Assembly: GCA_964442135.1 (NCBI GenBank)
Contig: CAYTYN010000038.1
Coordinates: forward strand, 1-14,357
Source of the DNA: Avanaerovorax sp964442135
Lineage (GTDB): Bacteria; Bacillota; Clostridia; Peptostreptococcales; Anaerovoracaceae
Length of the DNA: 14,357 bases
Reading direction: 5' to 3'
The translations under genes and the position numbers were made by a program. How positions within the stretch are numbered: the first letter of the stretch is position 1; every line of letters begins with the position of its first letter. Under the pieces are notes generated by a model. It worked only from the letters and a program-made list of their open reading frames with translations, did not search any database and was not told the origin of the DNA. This document shows, one piece after another, positions 8,210-14,357 of this stretch.

Positions 8210-8256
8210 GCCTTACTTCTATATTTCCGATATCTTCAGTCTATGCCATGCACCTT

Positions 8257-9990
8257 TCAGGCGTTCTTCTCATCACCTATCAGCTTCTGGGTATTGTAGA
8301 GCTTGGCGTACAGTCCGTCAAGGGCAATCAGCTCCCCATGGGTGCCCTCCTCGGCTATGCGCCCGTCCTCGATGAGGACGATCCGATCTGCATTCCTTAC
8401 AGTAGCCAGTCTGTGTGCTATGACTATGGTAGTCCTTCCCACCGCAAGCTCATCGAAGCTTCTCTGTATCCTCGCTTCGGTAATGGTATCCAGAGCCGAG
8501 GTTGCCTCATCAAGTACCAGTATCTTAGGATTTTTAAGGAAGATCCTAGCTATGGATACTCTCTGCTTTTGTCCTCCGGAAAGCATAGTACCTCTCTCTC
8601 CTACGTAGGTGTTGAACCCGTCCGGCATATCCAGGATATCGTTATATATCTCCGCCTTTTTCGCGGCTTCGATCACCTCATCTATGGTGGCCTCCGGCCT
8701 TCCGTACCTTATATTTTCCAGAATCGTGTCGGCAAAGATAAAAACATCCTGCTGGACGATGCCTATGTTTTCCCTTATGGATCGTTTCGTAGCGTCCCTG
8801 ATGTCCTCGCCGTCTATGGTGATGCTCCCCGATGTAACGTCATAAAATCTCGGTATAAGCTGGCAAAGGGTGGTCTTTCCGCCTCCTGAGTGTCCCACTA
8901 CGGCTACGGTTTCACCGGCCTTAATATGGAGATCCACTTCCTTCAACACTTCGCTCTCATCGTCATAGGAGAAGGACACGTCATTGATGTCGATGTCTCC
9001 CCTCGTTACGCAGAGCGGCCGGGCGTCCGGTTTTTCCTCGACCTCCGGCTTTATGTCCATGATTTCTTTGAAACGCCTGAGTCCGGCCATACCGTTGACG
9101 AAAACCTCAGCGAAGTTGGACAGCTTTCTTACAGGCGTGACGAAGGTGGTTATAAACAGGGTGAAGGTAATGAGATCTACGTAATCCATCTCCCCCTGCA
9201 TTATCAGATATCCTCCGAACGCTATGACTGCTACAGGCATAATGCACATGAAGAATTCCTGAGACCCGAAGAAAAATCCCATAGCCTTGTAGTAGTCGCT
9301 CTTAGCCCCTTTGAATACGTCGTTGGACTTGTCAAATCTCTCCTGATCCACATCCTCGTTAGCAAAGGCCTTCGATGTCCTTATTCCCGATATGCATGAC
9401 TCTATATCGGCGTTGATGGCAGCCATCTTCATTTTCACGTTCATAGAGGCATTTGACATTCTCCTTCTGGACGTCATGACAACAGCTACGAAAACAGGTA
9501 CGATGACAGCAACCACCAGAGCCAGCCGCCACTCTATGGTGAACATAAAGCCAAGGGCTCCCAGAATCGTAAGTCCTGCTATGACTACATCCTCCGGTCC
9601 GTGATGAGCCAGCTCAGTTATCTCGAACAGATCTCCCGTAAGGCGGTTCATCAGCTTTCCCGTCCTGTTATGATCATAGAACTCGAAATCCAGCTCCTGA
9701 AGATGCCTGAAAAGATCAGCACGTATGTCAGCTTCCACTCTCACACCGAAGGTGTGTCCCCAATAGGTCATGATGAAATAGCACACGGACCGCAAAAGAT
9801 ATGAGACTGCCACTATGAACATGACCACGAAAAACACCACATACATCTTACCCGGCAGCATTACATTCATAGAATACCTGGAAATCAGCGGAAACGCCAG
9901 GTCGATAGCCGCCACCAAAATGGCACAGCACATATCCAATATGAATATGCTGATGTGAGGCTTGAAATACTTAAAAAGGATTTTCAACAT
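8257..9990 (-). CDS. ABC exporter half-transporter with canonical ATPase motifs (probable homodimer)
   Basis: A 577-residue exporter half: membrane domain to about 310, then the ATPase with Walker A GHSGGGKT (366-373), Q414, LSGGQ (470-474), Walker B with catalytic E495 (LVLDEATSALD) and switch H526 (IAHRLATV). Every catalytic residue is present, unlike the convergent pair, so a homodimer is the simplest reading. The frame stays open to an ATG at 10044. I chose the ATG at 9990 because the protein then begins MLKILFKYFKPH as relatives do, and because the promoter -10 at 10040-10045 overlaps the upstream ATG, placing it before the transcription start. GGGGAG lies 14 nt upstream of the chosen start, a long spacing. 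Substrate unknown. Transcribed alone toward the shared hairpin at 8151-8207. Confidence 0.9.
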   Translation of the reverse strand: MLKILFKYFKPHISIFILDMCCAILVAAIDLAFPLISRYSMNVMLPGKMYVVFFVVMFIVAVSYLLRSVCYFIMTYWGHTFGVRVEADIRADLFRHLQELDFEFYDHNRTGKLMNRLTGDLFEITELAHHGPEDVVIAGLTILGALGFMFTIEWRLALVVAVIVPVFVAVVMTSRRRMSNASMNVKMKMAAINADIESCISGIRTSKAFANEDVDQERFDKSNDVFKGAKSDYYKAMGFFFGSQEFFMCIMPVAVIAFGGYLIMQGEMDYVDLITFTLFITTFVTPVRKLSNFAEVFVNGMAGLRRFKEIMDIKPEVEEKPDARPLCVTRGDIDINDVSFSYDDESEVLKEVDLHIKAGETVAVVGHSGGGKTTLCQLIPRFYDVTSGSITIDGEDIRDATKRSIRENIGIVQQDVFIFADTILENIRYGRPEATIDEVIEAAKKAEIYNDILDMPDGFNTYVGERGTMLSGGQKQRVSIARIFLKNPKILVLDEATSALDTITEARIQRSFDELAVGRTTIVIAHRLATVRNADRIVLIEDGRIAEEGTHGELIALDGLYAKLYNTQKLIGDEKNA

Positions 9991-10039
9991 ATATTTCTTT
10001 CGTTCTCCCCTTTCTTTAAAGCTTCCCAATCCAAGATAT

Positions 10040-10068
10040 ATCATAGATTAAATAACCTCTAATATCAA
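10040..10068 (-). promoter_or_regulatory. Promoter of the canonical ABC exporter gene
   Basis: On the minus strand TTGATA (10063-10068), 17 bp, TATGAT (10040-10045). Five of six bases match consensus in each element. Predicted transcription start is near 10033, so the leader is about 43 nt to the ATG at 9990. Confidence 0.55.
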
Positions 10069-10106
10069 GAAGGGATTTTAAATAATCTCTGCACCCAAAA
10101 TGTTTA

Positions 10107-10143
10107 AAAAAGATTACCGGTACGCATAAATGCTGCGTACCGG
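10107..10143 (-). terminator. Intrinsic terminator after the feo locus
   Basis: A perfect 10-bp stem, CCGGTACGCA (10117-10126) with TGCGTACCGG (10134-10143), and a 7-nt loop. On the minus strand it is followed after TAATC by six T. It lies 30 nt past the stop of the small Cys-rich gene. Confidence 0.8.
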
Positions 10144-10173
10144 CGACTAAAGGTTGGAATTATATTATGTCTT

Positions 10174-10371
10174 TTATTTGCTTTCACTTAATTCACAGCT
10201 GCAGGCTCCTTTGCCGTCCTGCTCCTCAACCATGTTGGCTCCGGAGCAGCATCCCGATGAAGGGCATCCTATACAGTGAGCGCCCTTTTTCTTCGCCCGA
10301 ACTATGTATGCGATAGCTCCGCCTAAGGCGAGGACTACGACTATGATCCCTATTACATCTGTAATTGTCAT
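10174..10371 (-). CDS. FeoB-associated Cys-rich membrane protein
   Basis: A 65-residue protein with one N-terminal membrane helix (about 4-24), a basic stretch RAKKKG, then a cytoplasmic cysteine cluster: C33, C36, C41, C42, C57, C59 (CxxC, CC, CxC). This is the layout of the small FeoB-associated Cys-rich proteins found after feoB in many Bacillota, which may play the part of FeoC or bind iron or an iron-sulfur cluster; their exact role is not settled. Its ATG overlaps the feoB stop by one base (TAATG), so translation is probably coupled to feoB. Confidence 0.85.
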   Translation of the reverse strand: MTITDVIGIIVVVLALGGAIAYIVRAKKKGAHCIGCPSSGCCSGANMVEEQDGKGACSCELSESK

Positions 10372-12380
10372 TACGCTGCCGCACCTGCCTTGTCCACATG
10401 AAGGGCGGCATATTCCGCCGCAACCTTACGGCTGGATGAAACAGCTACATAAGCGATGACAGCTATCATGAGAACAACTGCTATGAGTCCCGGTACGAAT
10501 CCCGTTCCAAGATGACCCTCAGTGAACAGAGTTCCGAACTGGTATACGACAAAGGCAATGATATAACCGGTGGACAGCTGCAACCCTATGGCTCCGAGCA
10601 GCCACTTCTTGCTCTGGAGCTCTGAGTTCATAGCTCCTATGGCAGCGAAGCAAGGAGGTGTGAACAGATTGAACATCAGGTATGCGAGAGCCGCTACCGC
10701 AGTTATTCCCACGGTCGTCGCTACATCTGAGGCTCCTCCGGTAAGCTCCAGCTCGTCTACGTCGATAAAGCTGGTCAATCCATAAACTACTGCCAAAGTA
10801 CCTACTACATTTTCCTTAGCGATAAAGCCTGTAACAGCTGCCGCAGCGAGCTGCCATACTCCGAATCCCAGAGGAATAAGCAGTACCGCGAAAGGTGTAG
10901 CTATGGATGCGAGGATGGAAGTCTCCTGAGCTCCCTCGTCAACCAAGGTAAACTGCCACGTGAAGCTCTGCATGATCTGAACCACTGCATTGCACACCAG
11001 TATTATGGTTGCTGCCTTAATGATATAGGCCTTAGCTCTCTCCAGCATGGAAACGCAGGCTCTGACAAGGCTCGGTGCCTTGTATTCAGGCATCTCCATG
11101 ATGAAGAAGGACTTTCTGTATTTATGTCCGGTTATAATCTTTACGATCAGGGCCCATACGAATATGAGAGCGATACCGACAAAGTACATTACCGGGCTTA
11201 CCCAGCTTGAACCGGGGAAGAACACTCCGGCGATCAGCGCGATAACCGGTATCTTAGCTCCGCAAGGCATGAAGGTCGCCAGCATGGCGGTAGCTCTTCT
11301 CTCTCTCTGGTCTCTTACGGTTCGGCTCGCCATGATACCGGGGATACCGCATCCGGTACTGATAACGAACGGTATAACCGATTTTCCCGAAAGGCCTACG
11401 CGCTTAAAGATCGGATCCAGAACTACGCTTACTCTGGCCATATATCCGCAATCCTCAAGCAGGGCAATAAGGAAATACATTACCATTACCAGCGGAAGGA
11501 ACCCGACTACAGCACCTACACCGCCTACTATACCGTCAGCAACGAGAGCCTGAAGGAACGGAGATCCTCCTTCCATGCTTTCCGATACCCACTCCTGGAA
11601 TGTCTCTATCCAAGCTACGAGCCAGTCTGCGATAATCGGTCCCACCAGTACCTGTGAAATATAGAACACCGCCCACATAACCGCTGCGAAGCAAACTATT
11701 CCGGCGACAGGATTGGTGATAACCTTATCTATCTTATCGGACACAGTCTCCTCTTTAGTGAGTATTTTCCTCGTCTCCACTTCAGAAACGATCTTGTTTA
11801 CGAAGGCAAAACGCTTCTTATCTTCCGCTTCTACAGCGGCCTTGTCGTCCATATTGATATCCGCCTGGATATATGGCGCTTTCTGTCCTTTACCGCTCAG
11901 GGACGCGGCCTTAGTCACCAATTCCTTGAGACCTCTGCCGTCTGTGGAAACCGTTTCTATTACCGGACACTCCAGCTTTTCGGAAAGCTTTTCCACATTA
12001 ATCTTCGTTCCGTTCTTTTCGTTGATATCGCTCTTATTCAAGGCGACTACCACCGGAATCCCCAGCTCCAGAAGCTGTGTGGTGAAGAACAGACTTCTGC
12101 TCAGGTTAGTAGCGTCCACGATGTTTATTATGGCATCGGGATTTTCATTTCTAACGTATCCGCTGGTTATACTTTCTTCCGGAGAAAAAGGTGACATAGA
12201 ATAAGCGCCCGGAAGGTCTACCGCGATGAGACCGTCGCCGCCGTATTCCTTCTTAATAAGGCTTTCTTTTCTTCCAACTGTAACCCCGGCCCAGTTACCC
12301 ACGTGCTCGTGTCTTCCCGTCAGCGCATTGTACATAGTTGTCTTACCGCTGTTGGGATTGCCGGCAAATGCAATTCTCAT
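10371..12380 (-). CDS. feoB: Ferrous iron transporter FeoB
   Basis: A 669-residue inner-membrane Fe(II) transporter. The N-terminal G domain has G1 GNPNSGKT (7-14), G2 region GNWAGVTVG (T34; relatives usually have Pro where this has A31), G3 DLPG (55-58), G4 NKSD (115-118) and a G5-like VSTDGRG. A helical linker follows, then the membrane region with two gate-type repeats holding the conserved cysteines (STGCGIPG and FMPCGAKIP), a CGYMARV segment and NLFTPPCFAA near the end. Length is normal for clostridial FeoB without a fused FeoC. GGGAGG lies 7 nt before the ATG. It is downstream of feoA, but an apparent terminator and an AT-rich region with a dyad lie between, so it may have its own promoter. 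Confidence 0.96.
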   Translation of the reverse strand: MRIAFAGNPNSGKTTMYNALTGRHEHVGNWAGVTVGRKESLIKKEYGGDGLIAVDLPGAYSMSPFSPEESITSGYVRNENPDAIINIVDATNLSRSLFFTTQLLELGIPVVVALNKSDINEKNGTKINVEKLSEKLECPVIETVSTDGRGLKELVTKAASLSGKGQKAPYIQADINMDDKAAVEAEDKKRFAFVNKIVSEVETRKILTKEETVSDKIDKVITNPVAGIVCFAAVMWAVFYISQVLVGPIIADWLVAWIETFQEWVSESMEGGSPFLQALVADGIVGGVGAVVGFLPLVMVMYFLIALLEDCGYMARVSVVLDPIFKRVGLSGKSVIPFVISTGCGIPGIMASRTVRDQRERRATAMLATFMPCGAKIPVIALIAGVFFPGSSWVSPVMYFVGIALIFVWALIVKIITGHKYRKSFFIMEMPEYKAPSLVRACVSMLERAKAYIIKAATIILVCNAVVQIMQSFTWQFTLVDEGAQETSILASIATPFAVLLIPLGFGVWQLAAAAVTGFIAKENVVGTLAVVYGLTSFIDVDELELTGGASDVATTVGITAVAALAYLMFNLFTPPCFAAIGAMNSELQSKKWLLGAIGLQLSTGYIIAFVVYQFGTLFTEGHLGTGFVPGLIAVVLMIAVIAYVAVSSSRKVAAEYAALHVDKAGAAA

Positions 12381-12410
12381 GTTACATCCTCCCGTTGTTA
12401 GTTAAAATAC

Positions 12411-12452
12411 AGTATAATTACAATTTTCTATCTAAAGTTAATTATAACTAAC
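12411..12452 (-). promoter_or_regulatory. Putative feoB promoter/operator region with GTTAG-type dyad
   Basis: On the minus strand GTTAG-TTATAA-TTAAC (12437-12452) is a 16-bp dyad with one mismatched arm pair. It holds a perfect TATAAT (12441-12446). Further down, TATACT (12411-12416) is a second possible -10. No good -35 is visible for either. The dyad resembles the one before feoA, suggesting shared control. Confidence 0.4.
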
Positions 12453-12464
12453 CTGTGCGCCCCG

Positions 12465-12487
12465 AAAAAGCGGCAAAACTGCCGCTT
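12465..12487 (-). terminator. Terminator or attenuator between feoA and feoB
   Basis: An 8-bp stem, AAGCGGCA (12468-12475) with TGCCGCTT (12480-12487), and a 4-nt loop. On the minus strand the stem runs into a stretch of five T in all. The T-run is short, so partial read-through into feoB is possible. Confidence 0.6.
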
Positions 12488-12513
12488 CCTTCCGTCGATG
12501 GTATATGTATTCT

Positions 12514-12732
12514 CTAGATCTTTATAGCGTCAGCTATATTGCTGTCTATGTTATACCTGCCGTCCTTTATGGCGACCACCATACCTTTTCCTTTTTTCTT
12601 CTTGGACACCACAGCGATAGGTTCTCCTGCATAGCAACCCAGCCTCAGCAGGAATCCTCTAAGATCCTCGTCATCTGTATCGATCTCGCTTACCGTGTAT
12701 GTCACGCCAACCTCAGCGTCTAATAAATTCAT
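12514..12732 (-). CDS. feoA: FeoA, cytoplasmic partner of FeoB
   Basis: A 72-residue SH3-like FeoA, the usual size. The typical features are visible: an N-terminal LLDAEVGVTYTVSEI strand region, then LRGFLLRLGCYAGEPIAVV and a closing VVAIKDGRYNIDSNIADAI. FeoA supports FeoB-dependent iron uptake through its cytoplasmic domain. The ribosome binding site is either AAGAGG almost touching the ATG or, more likely, GGGGAGG 14 nt away, which lies inside the GTTAG dyad. It starts 47 nt after the lipid kinase stop codon but has its own strong promoter, and is followed by the hairpin at 12468-12487. Confidence 0.93.
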   Translation of the reverse strand: MNLLDAEVGVTYTVSEIDTDDEDLRGFLLRLGCYAGEPIAVVSKKKKGKGMVVAIKDGRYNIDSNIADAIKI

Positions 12733-12741
12733 ACCTCTTAT

Positions 12742-12757
12742 GTTAGCCTCCCCTAAC
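12742..12757 (-). promoter_or_regulatory. Candidate iron-responsive operator before feoA (GTTAG-N6-CTAAC)
   Basis: A perfect 5-bp inverted repeat with 6-bp spacer sits just after the predicted transcription start of feoA and overlaps the GGGGAGG sequence. A close copy lies before feoB. It loosely resembles DtxR/IdeR-type sites (TTAGG...CCTAA), but the regulator is not in the window. Confidence 0.45.
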
Positions 12758-12768
12758 TTTACAACCCC

Positions 12769-12796
12769 ATTCTAACACATTATGTGGTTTTGTCAA
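12769..12796 (-). promoter_or_regulatory. Promoter of feoA
   Basis: On the minus strand consensus TTGACA (12791-12796), a 16-bp spacer and TAGAAT (12769-12774, five of six). The -35 lies in the last codons of the lipid kinase gene. Predicted start near 12762. Confidence 0.7.
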
Positions 12797-13739
12797 TACA
12801 TTTTTTTGCCACGATGAGCCTTAAGTTCTTCTCCTCCACCGTTATAGTCACCTTTTGACACGGAGATATTTCCCCGTCAGCGCAGAGATAAAAATCCTTC
12901 TCGCCGCGAGGCTCCAATGTCACCTGGGTGAGAGGATGGGCTTCGATAACCTTGTCCACGTTCTTTGATTGAAAATGGGTTCCCTTCTGATACTTAGGGA
13001 ACAGCTTGACAAAGGTCATCCGAGACACATCGTTCACTATGCTCAGGTCGAAATACCCGTCGTCCATCTTGGCCTGAGGCGCGCTGTAAATCCCGCCCCC
13101 GCAGTAGGAGCCGTTAGCCACGGCACACAGAAGCATGTCGCCGTCCCTGATCACCCGTCCTTCCGATGTAATCTTCAAGGACGTACCCTTCTTCTGTATG
13201 AACATTCCCACTACCGCCATAAGATAGGCAAAGGAACCGGCTAAGAGAGGCTTTTGTTTAAGCCTTCCGGCCAACTCCACCACGTTGCAGTCAAAGCCTA
13301 TGTTAAACATGTTGACAGCATACCTGACCTGTCGTATACCGTCTATGATACCGTCGTATTTCATCAGGTCTATCAGGGTATCCCCCGACGTCATCTGTCC
13401 CCTTATATCGAGGAAATCCGTATGATCCCGGAAATTTCTCACCGTATCGTTCCCCGTTCCTATAGGCACAATTCCCAGGGCAATGTTCCTGTATCCGTGT
13501 ATGCCGTTTATTATCTCGTTGGCGGTGCCGTCTCCGCCACAGGCGTAAAACCGGCCTTCCTCCCCGTCCAGCTCTTCGGCAATACGTTTAGCAGTCCTTT
13601 GACCATCGCCTACAGAATCGGTCATGATTATCTGTGGGCTCCGGCCCAGGCTTTCTGCCGCCTCATGTATCCTTTTCACAAGGGCGTCGATTCCCTTTCC
13701 CTGTCCGGCAACAGGGTTTATAAAAAACACATCTCTCAT
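12780..13739 (-). CDS. Diacylglycerol/lipid kinase family protein (YegS/DgkB type)
   Basis: A 319-residue lipid kinase of the DAGK catalytic fold. The N-terminus FFINPVAGQGKG is the family opening. The nucleotide-binding motif GGDGTANEI lies at 68-76 and PIGTGND at 92-98. The C-terminal domain shows GGGIYSAPQAKMDDGYFD and the late DGE (LCADGEI). DgkB members phosphorylate diacylglycerol to phosphatidic acid, recycling lipid from lipoteichoic acid synthesis; the substrate of this one is inferred. The ATG at 13739 has AAGGCGGTG 7 nt upstream. It has its own promoter and lies downstream, in the same direction, of the cobalamin riboswitch leader, although hairpins intervene. Confidence 0.9.
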   Translation of the reverse strand: MRDVFFINPVAGQGKGIDALVKRIHEAAESLGRSPQIIMTDSVGDGQRTAKRIAEELDGEEGRFYACGGDGTANEIINGIHGYRNIALGIVPIGTGNDTVRNFRDHTDFLDIRGQMTSGDTLIDLMKYDGIIDGIRQVRYAVNMFNIGFDCNVVELAGRLKQKPLLAGSFAYLMAVVGMFIQKKGTSLKITSEGRVIRDGDMLLCAVANGSYCGGGIYSAPQAKMDDGYFDLSIVNDVSRMTFVKLFPKYQKGTHFQSKNVDKVIEAHPLTQVTLEPRGEKDFYLCADGEISPCQKVTITVEEKNLRLIVAKKCIDKTT

Positions 13740-13799
13740 ATGATCACACCGCCTTTTCCATCCTCAGCCTCATTCTGACATTATGTCGTCACGGCTAAA

Positions 13800-13828
13800 A
13801 GTATATCACCTTGTTGGTGCTGTATCAA
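13800..13828 (-). promoter_or_regulatory. Promoter of the lipid kinase gene
   Basis: On the minus strand TTGATA (13823-13828), 17 bp, TATACT (13800-13805). Five of six bases match consensus in each. Predicted start near 13793, giving a leader of about 54 nt. Confidence 0.65.
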
Positions 13829-13906
13829 TATGTGTCGCGAGTCCATGAGGTTTTTTAATGAATTCAATGTCTCATAGGGATGCACAGCCGATCTTCATAA
13901 AATACA

Positions 13907-13939
13907 TTAAAGGGCAGGTCGACGACTCCTGCCCTTTAA
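13907..13939. repeat. Strong inverted repeat (12-bp perfect stem) between leader and lipid kinase promoter
   Basis: TTAAAGGGCAGG (13907-13918) and CCTGCCCTTTAA (13928-13939) enclose a 9-nt loop. On the minus strand the stem is followed by an interrupted T-rich stretch (TTTAATGTATTTT), so it may be a second, backup terminator of the riboswitch leader. On the plus strand no T-run follows. Confidence 0.6.
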
Positions 13940-14035
13940 CGAAAAAGAATGAAAAGCTTTTAGTTCCACAGCTGTATTTAAAAAATAAAGAGCTGTGGAA
14001 ACACCACAGCCCGTATTTGCTGTACTTTTTTCCAT
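13907..14035 (-). CDS. Possible 42-residue small ORF in the riboswitch leader
   Basis: The ORF starts ATG at 14035, 7 nt after GGCGGTGA (seven of eight bases of GGAGGTGA), and ends TAA at 13907. It reads MEKSTANTGCGVSTALYFLN, continues for 22 residues and ends GRSRRPAL. I do not recognise it. It spans the leader terminator and most of the 12-bp hairpin. That argues for non-coding RNA structure, but it would also fit a short riboswitch-controlled peptide. Confidence 0.15.
   Translation of the reverse strand: MEKSTANTGCGVSTALYFLNTAVELKAFHSFSLKGRSRRPAL
13980..14010 (-). terminator. Terminator of the cobalamin riboswitch leader
   Basis: In the minus-strand RNA GCTGTGG (14004-14010), a 5-nt loop and CCACAGC (13992-13998) form a 7-bp stem followed by TCTTTATTTTTT. 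An upstream ACAGC (14019-14023) can pair with GCTGT of the first arm instead, a possible antiterminator. A downstream AGCTGTGGAA (13964-13973) can pair with the second arm over 10 bp. Confidence 0.65.
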
Positions 14036-14069
14036 AAACGGTTCACCGCCGTTCACAGAAATGAAGTTT

Positions 14070-14225
14070 CATGCAGGTCTCCTGGCTCATGGCCTATAGC
14101 CTTCCTTTCCTTCCCGGTTGCCCAGTGGATTAACAGCATCTCTGCTTCAAGGTCGGCAGGCCAATTACAGTGGCGGGACCGCGCAGGATTCACACCTGCT
14201 TCCCTCTTAGCCTCTCACCTCTAAT
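14070..14225 (-). ncRNA. Cobalamin riboswitch (AdoCbl-type aptamer)
   Basis: Read on the minus strand, the conserved core is unmistakable: GAGGTGAGAGGCTAAGAGGGAA, then GCAGGTGTGAATCCTGC (an arm pair), then GCGGTCCCGCCACTGTAA (14165-14182), and finally the B12 box AGCCAGGAGACCTGC (14073-14087). The 5' AGGT can pair with ACCT of the B12 box to close the aptamer. Such elements normally switch off cobalamin synthesis or uptake genes, or B12-independent isozymes, when the cofactor is abundant. Here it points toward the lipid kinase and feo genes, with a terminator shortly after. No cobalamin-related gene is visible downstream in the window. Ends are approximate by about 10 nt. Confidence 0.93.
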
Positions 14226-14297
14226 CAGTATGTACACACCATAATACACAACATATAGCGGTGAGGGGAACATAAAACTGTATCTGCATACGAGATG

Positions 14298-14326
14298 ATT
14301 ATAACCTCTCTATCATCTGACGTCAA
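14298..14326 (-). promoter_or_regulatory. Promoter of the cobalamin riboswitch leader
   Basis: On the minus strand TTGACG (14321-14326), a 17-bp spacer and perfect TATAAT (14298-14303). Transcription would begin near 14291, about 65 nt before the aptamer, and give an RNA of about 310 nt if it stops at the terminator at 13980. Upstream of it (14327-14357) I see nothing. Confidence 0.75.
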
Positions 14327-14357
14327 TATATAAATTTACTGATATTCCCGTTCCGCC

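Noticed and set aside
8179..8889. 236-codon plus-strand open frame opposite the third ABC exporter
   Set aside because: It is antisense to conserved ATPase motifs and starts inside the terminator, with no recognisable domain.
11047..12204. Plus-strand open frames of 163-168 codons opposite feoB
   Set aside because: They are shadows of the conserved FeoB G domain and membrane region, with no plausible protein features.
14006..14031. Possible plus-strand terminator: ACAGC/GCTGT hairpin followed by six T
   Set aside because: The stem is only 5 bp and there is no plus-strand gene upstream that would need it. The same bases are better explained as part of the minus-strand riboswitch switch region.
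14046..14075. 9-codon ORF (MKLHFCERR) whose ribosome binding site would be AGGAG of the B12 box
   Set aside because: The coupling to the B12 box is attractive, but AGGAG is part of the conserved aptamer sequence itself, so the match is expected without any translation.
1..14357. Mobile element or recent horizontal transfer
   Set aside because: No transposase, integrase, phage gene, tRNA attachment site or terminal repeats were seen, and base and codon use look even across the window.

Overview
This 14.4 kb window looks like core chromosome of a Gram-positive anaerobe of the Clostridia type (Bacillota). The evidence is an LCP cell-wall protein, TM287/288-type and YheI-like ABC exporters, a feoA/feoB locus with a FeoB-associated Cys-rich small protein, a YegS/DgkB-type lipid kinase, a cobalamin riboswitch, strong AGGAGG-type ribosome binding sites and frequent ATA/AGA/AGG codons. 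I cannot name a genus with confidence. A run of exactly 100 N at 1916-2015 shows that this is a draft or metagenome-derived assembly. I see no mobile element, CRISPR array, tRNA or rRNA.

Layout. (1) 11-3432, minus strand: a promoter with three inverted repeats around it, then an LCP-family protein whose C-terminal pentapeptide repeat (TGGTD) contains the assembly gap, then a threonyl-tRNA synthetase that lacks the N-terminal TGS domain and has no visible T-box leader. (2) 3444-8209: a LysR-type regulator (minus) transcribed divergently from a two-gene heterodimeric ABC exporter operon (plus). The first subunit has degenerate Walker B and switch residues (Asp for Glu, Gln for His) and the second has a degenerate signature (LSQGQ). 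Together they form the one-consensus-site, one-degenerate-site arrangement of TM287/288-like exporters. The operon ends in a long two-part hairpin terminator. (3) 8257-10068, minus: a third, fully canonical ABC exporter half-transporter with its own promoter. (4) 10110-12796, minus: the ferrous iron uptake locus, feoA, an internal terminator, feoB, and a FeoB-associated Cys-rich membrane protein, followed by a terminator. Matching 16-bp dyads, GTTAG-N6-(C/T)TAAC, lie upstream of both feoA and feoB and are candidate operators for an iron-responsive repressor. (5) 12780-13828, minus: a diacylglycerol/lipid kinase with its own near-consensus promoter. (6) 13840-14357: a leader with a near-perfect promoter, a cobalamin riboswitch, a mutually exclusive hairpin set and a terminator, but no recognisable cobalamin-related gene downstream. 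Only a weakly supported 42-codon ORF lies inside it.

The genes are mostly independent units: envelope and translation, multidrug-type export under a LysR regulator, iron uptake, and lipid phosphorylation. The features most worth following up are the riboswitch with no evident target gene, the duplicated dyad in the feo locus, the three-dyad LCP promoter, and the repeat collapsed into the N gap. I did not find a clear new multi-gene system.
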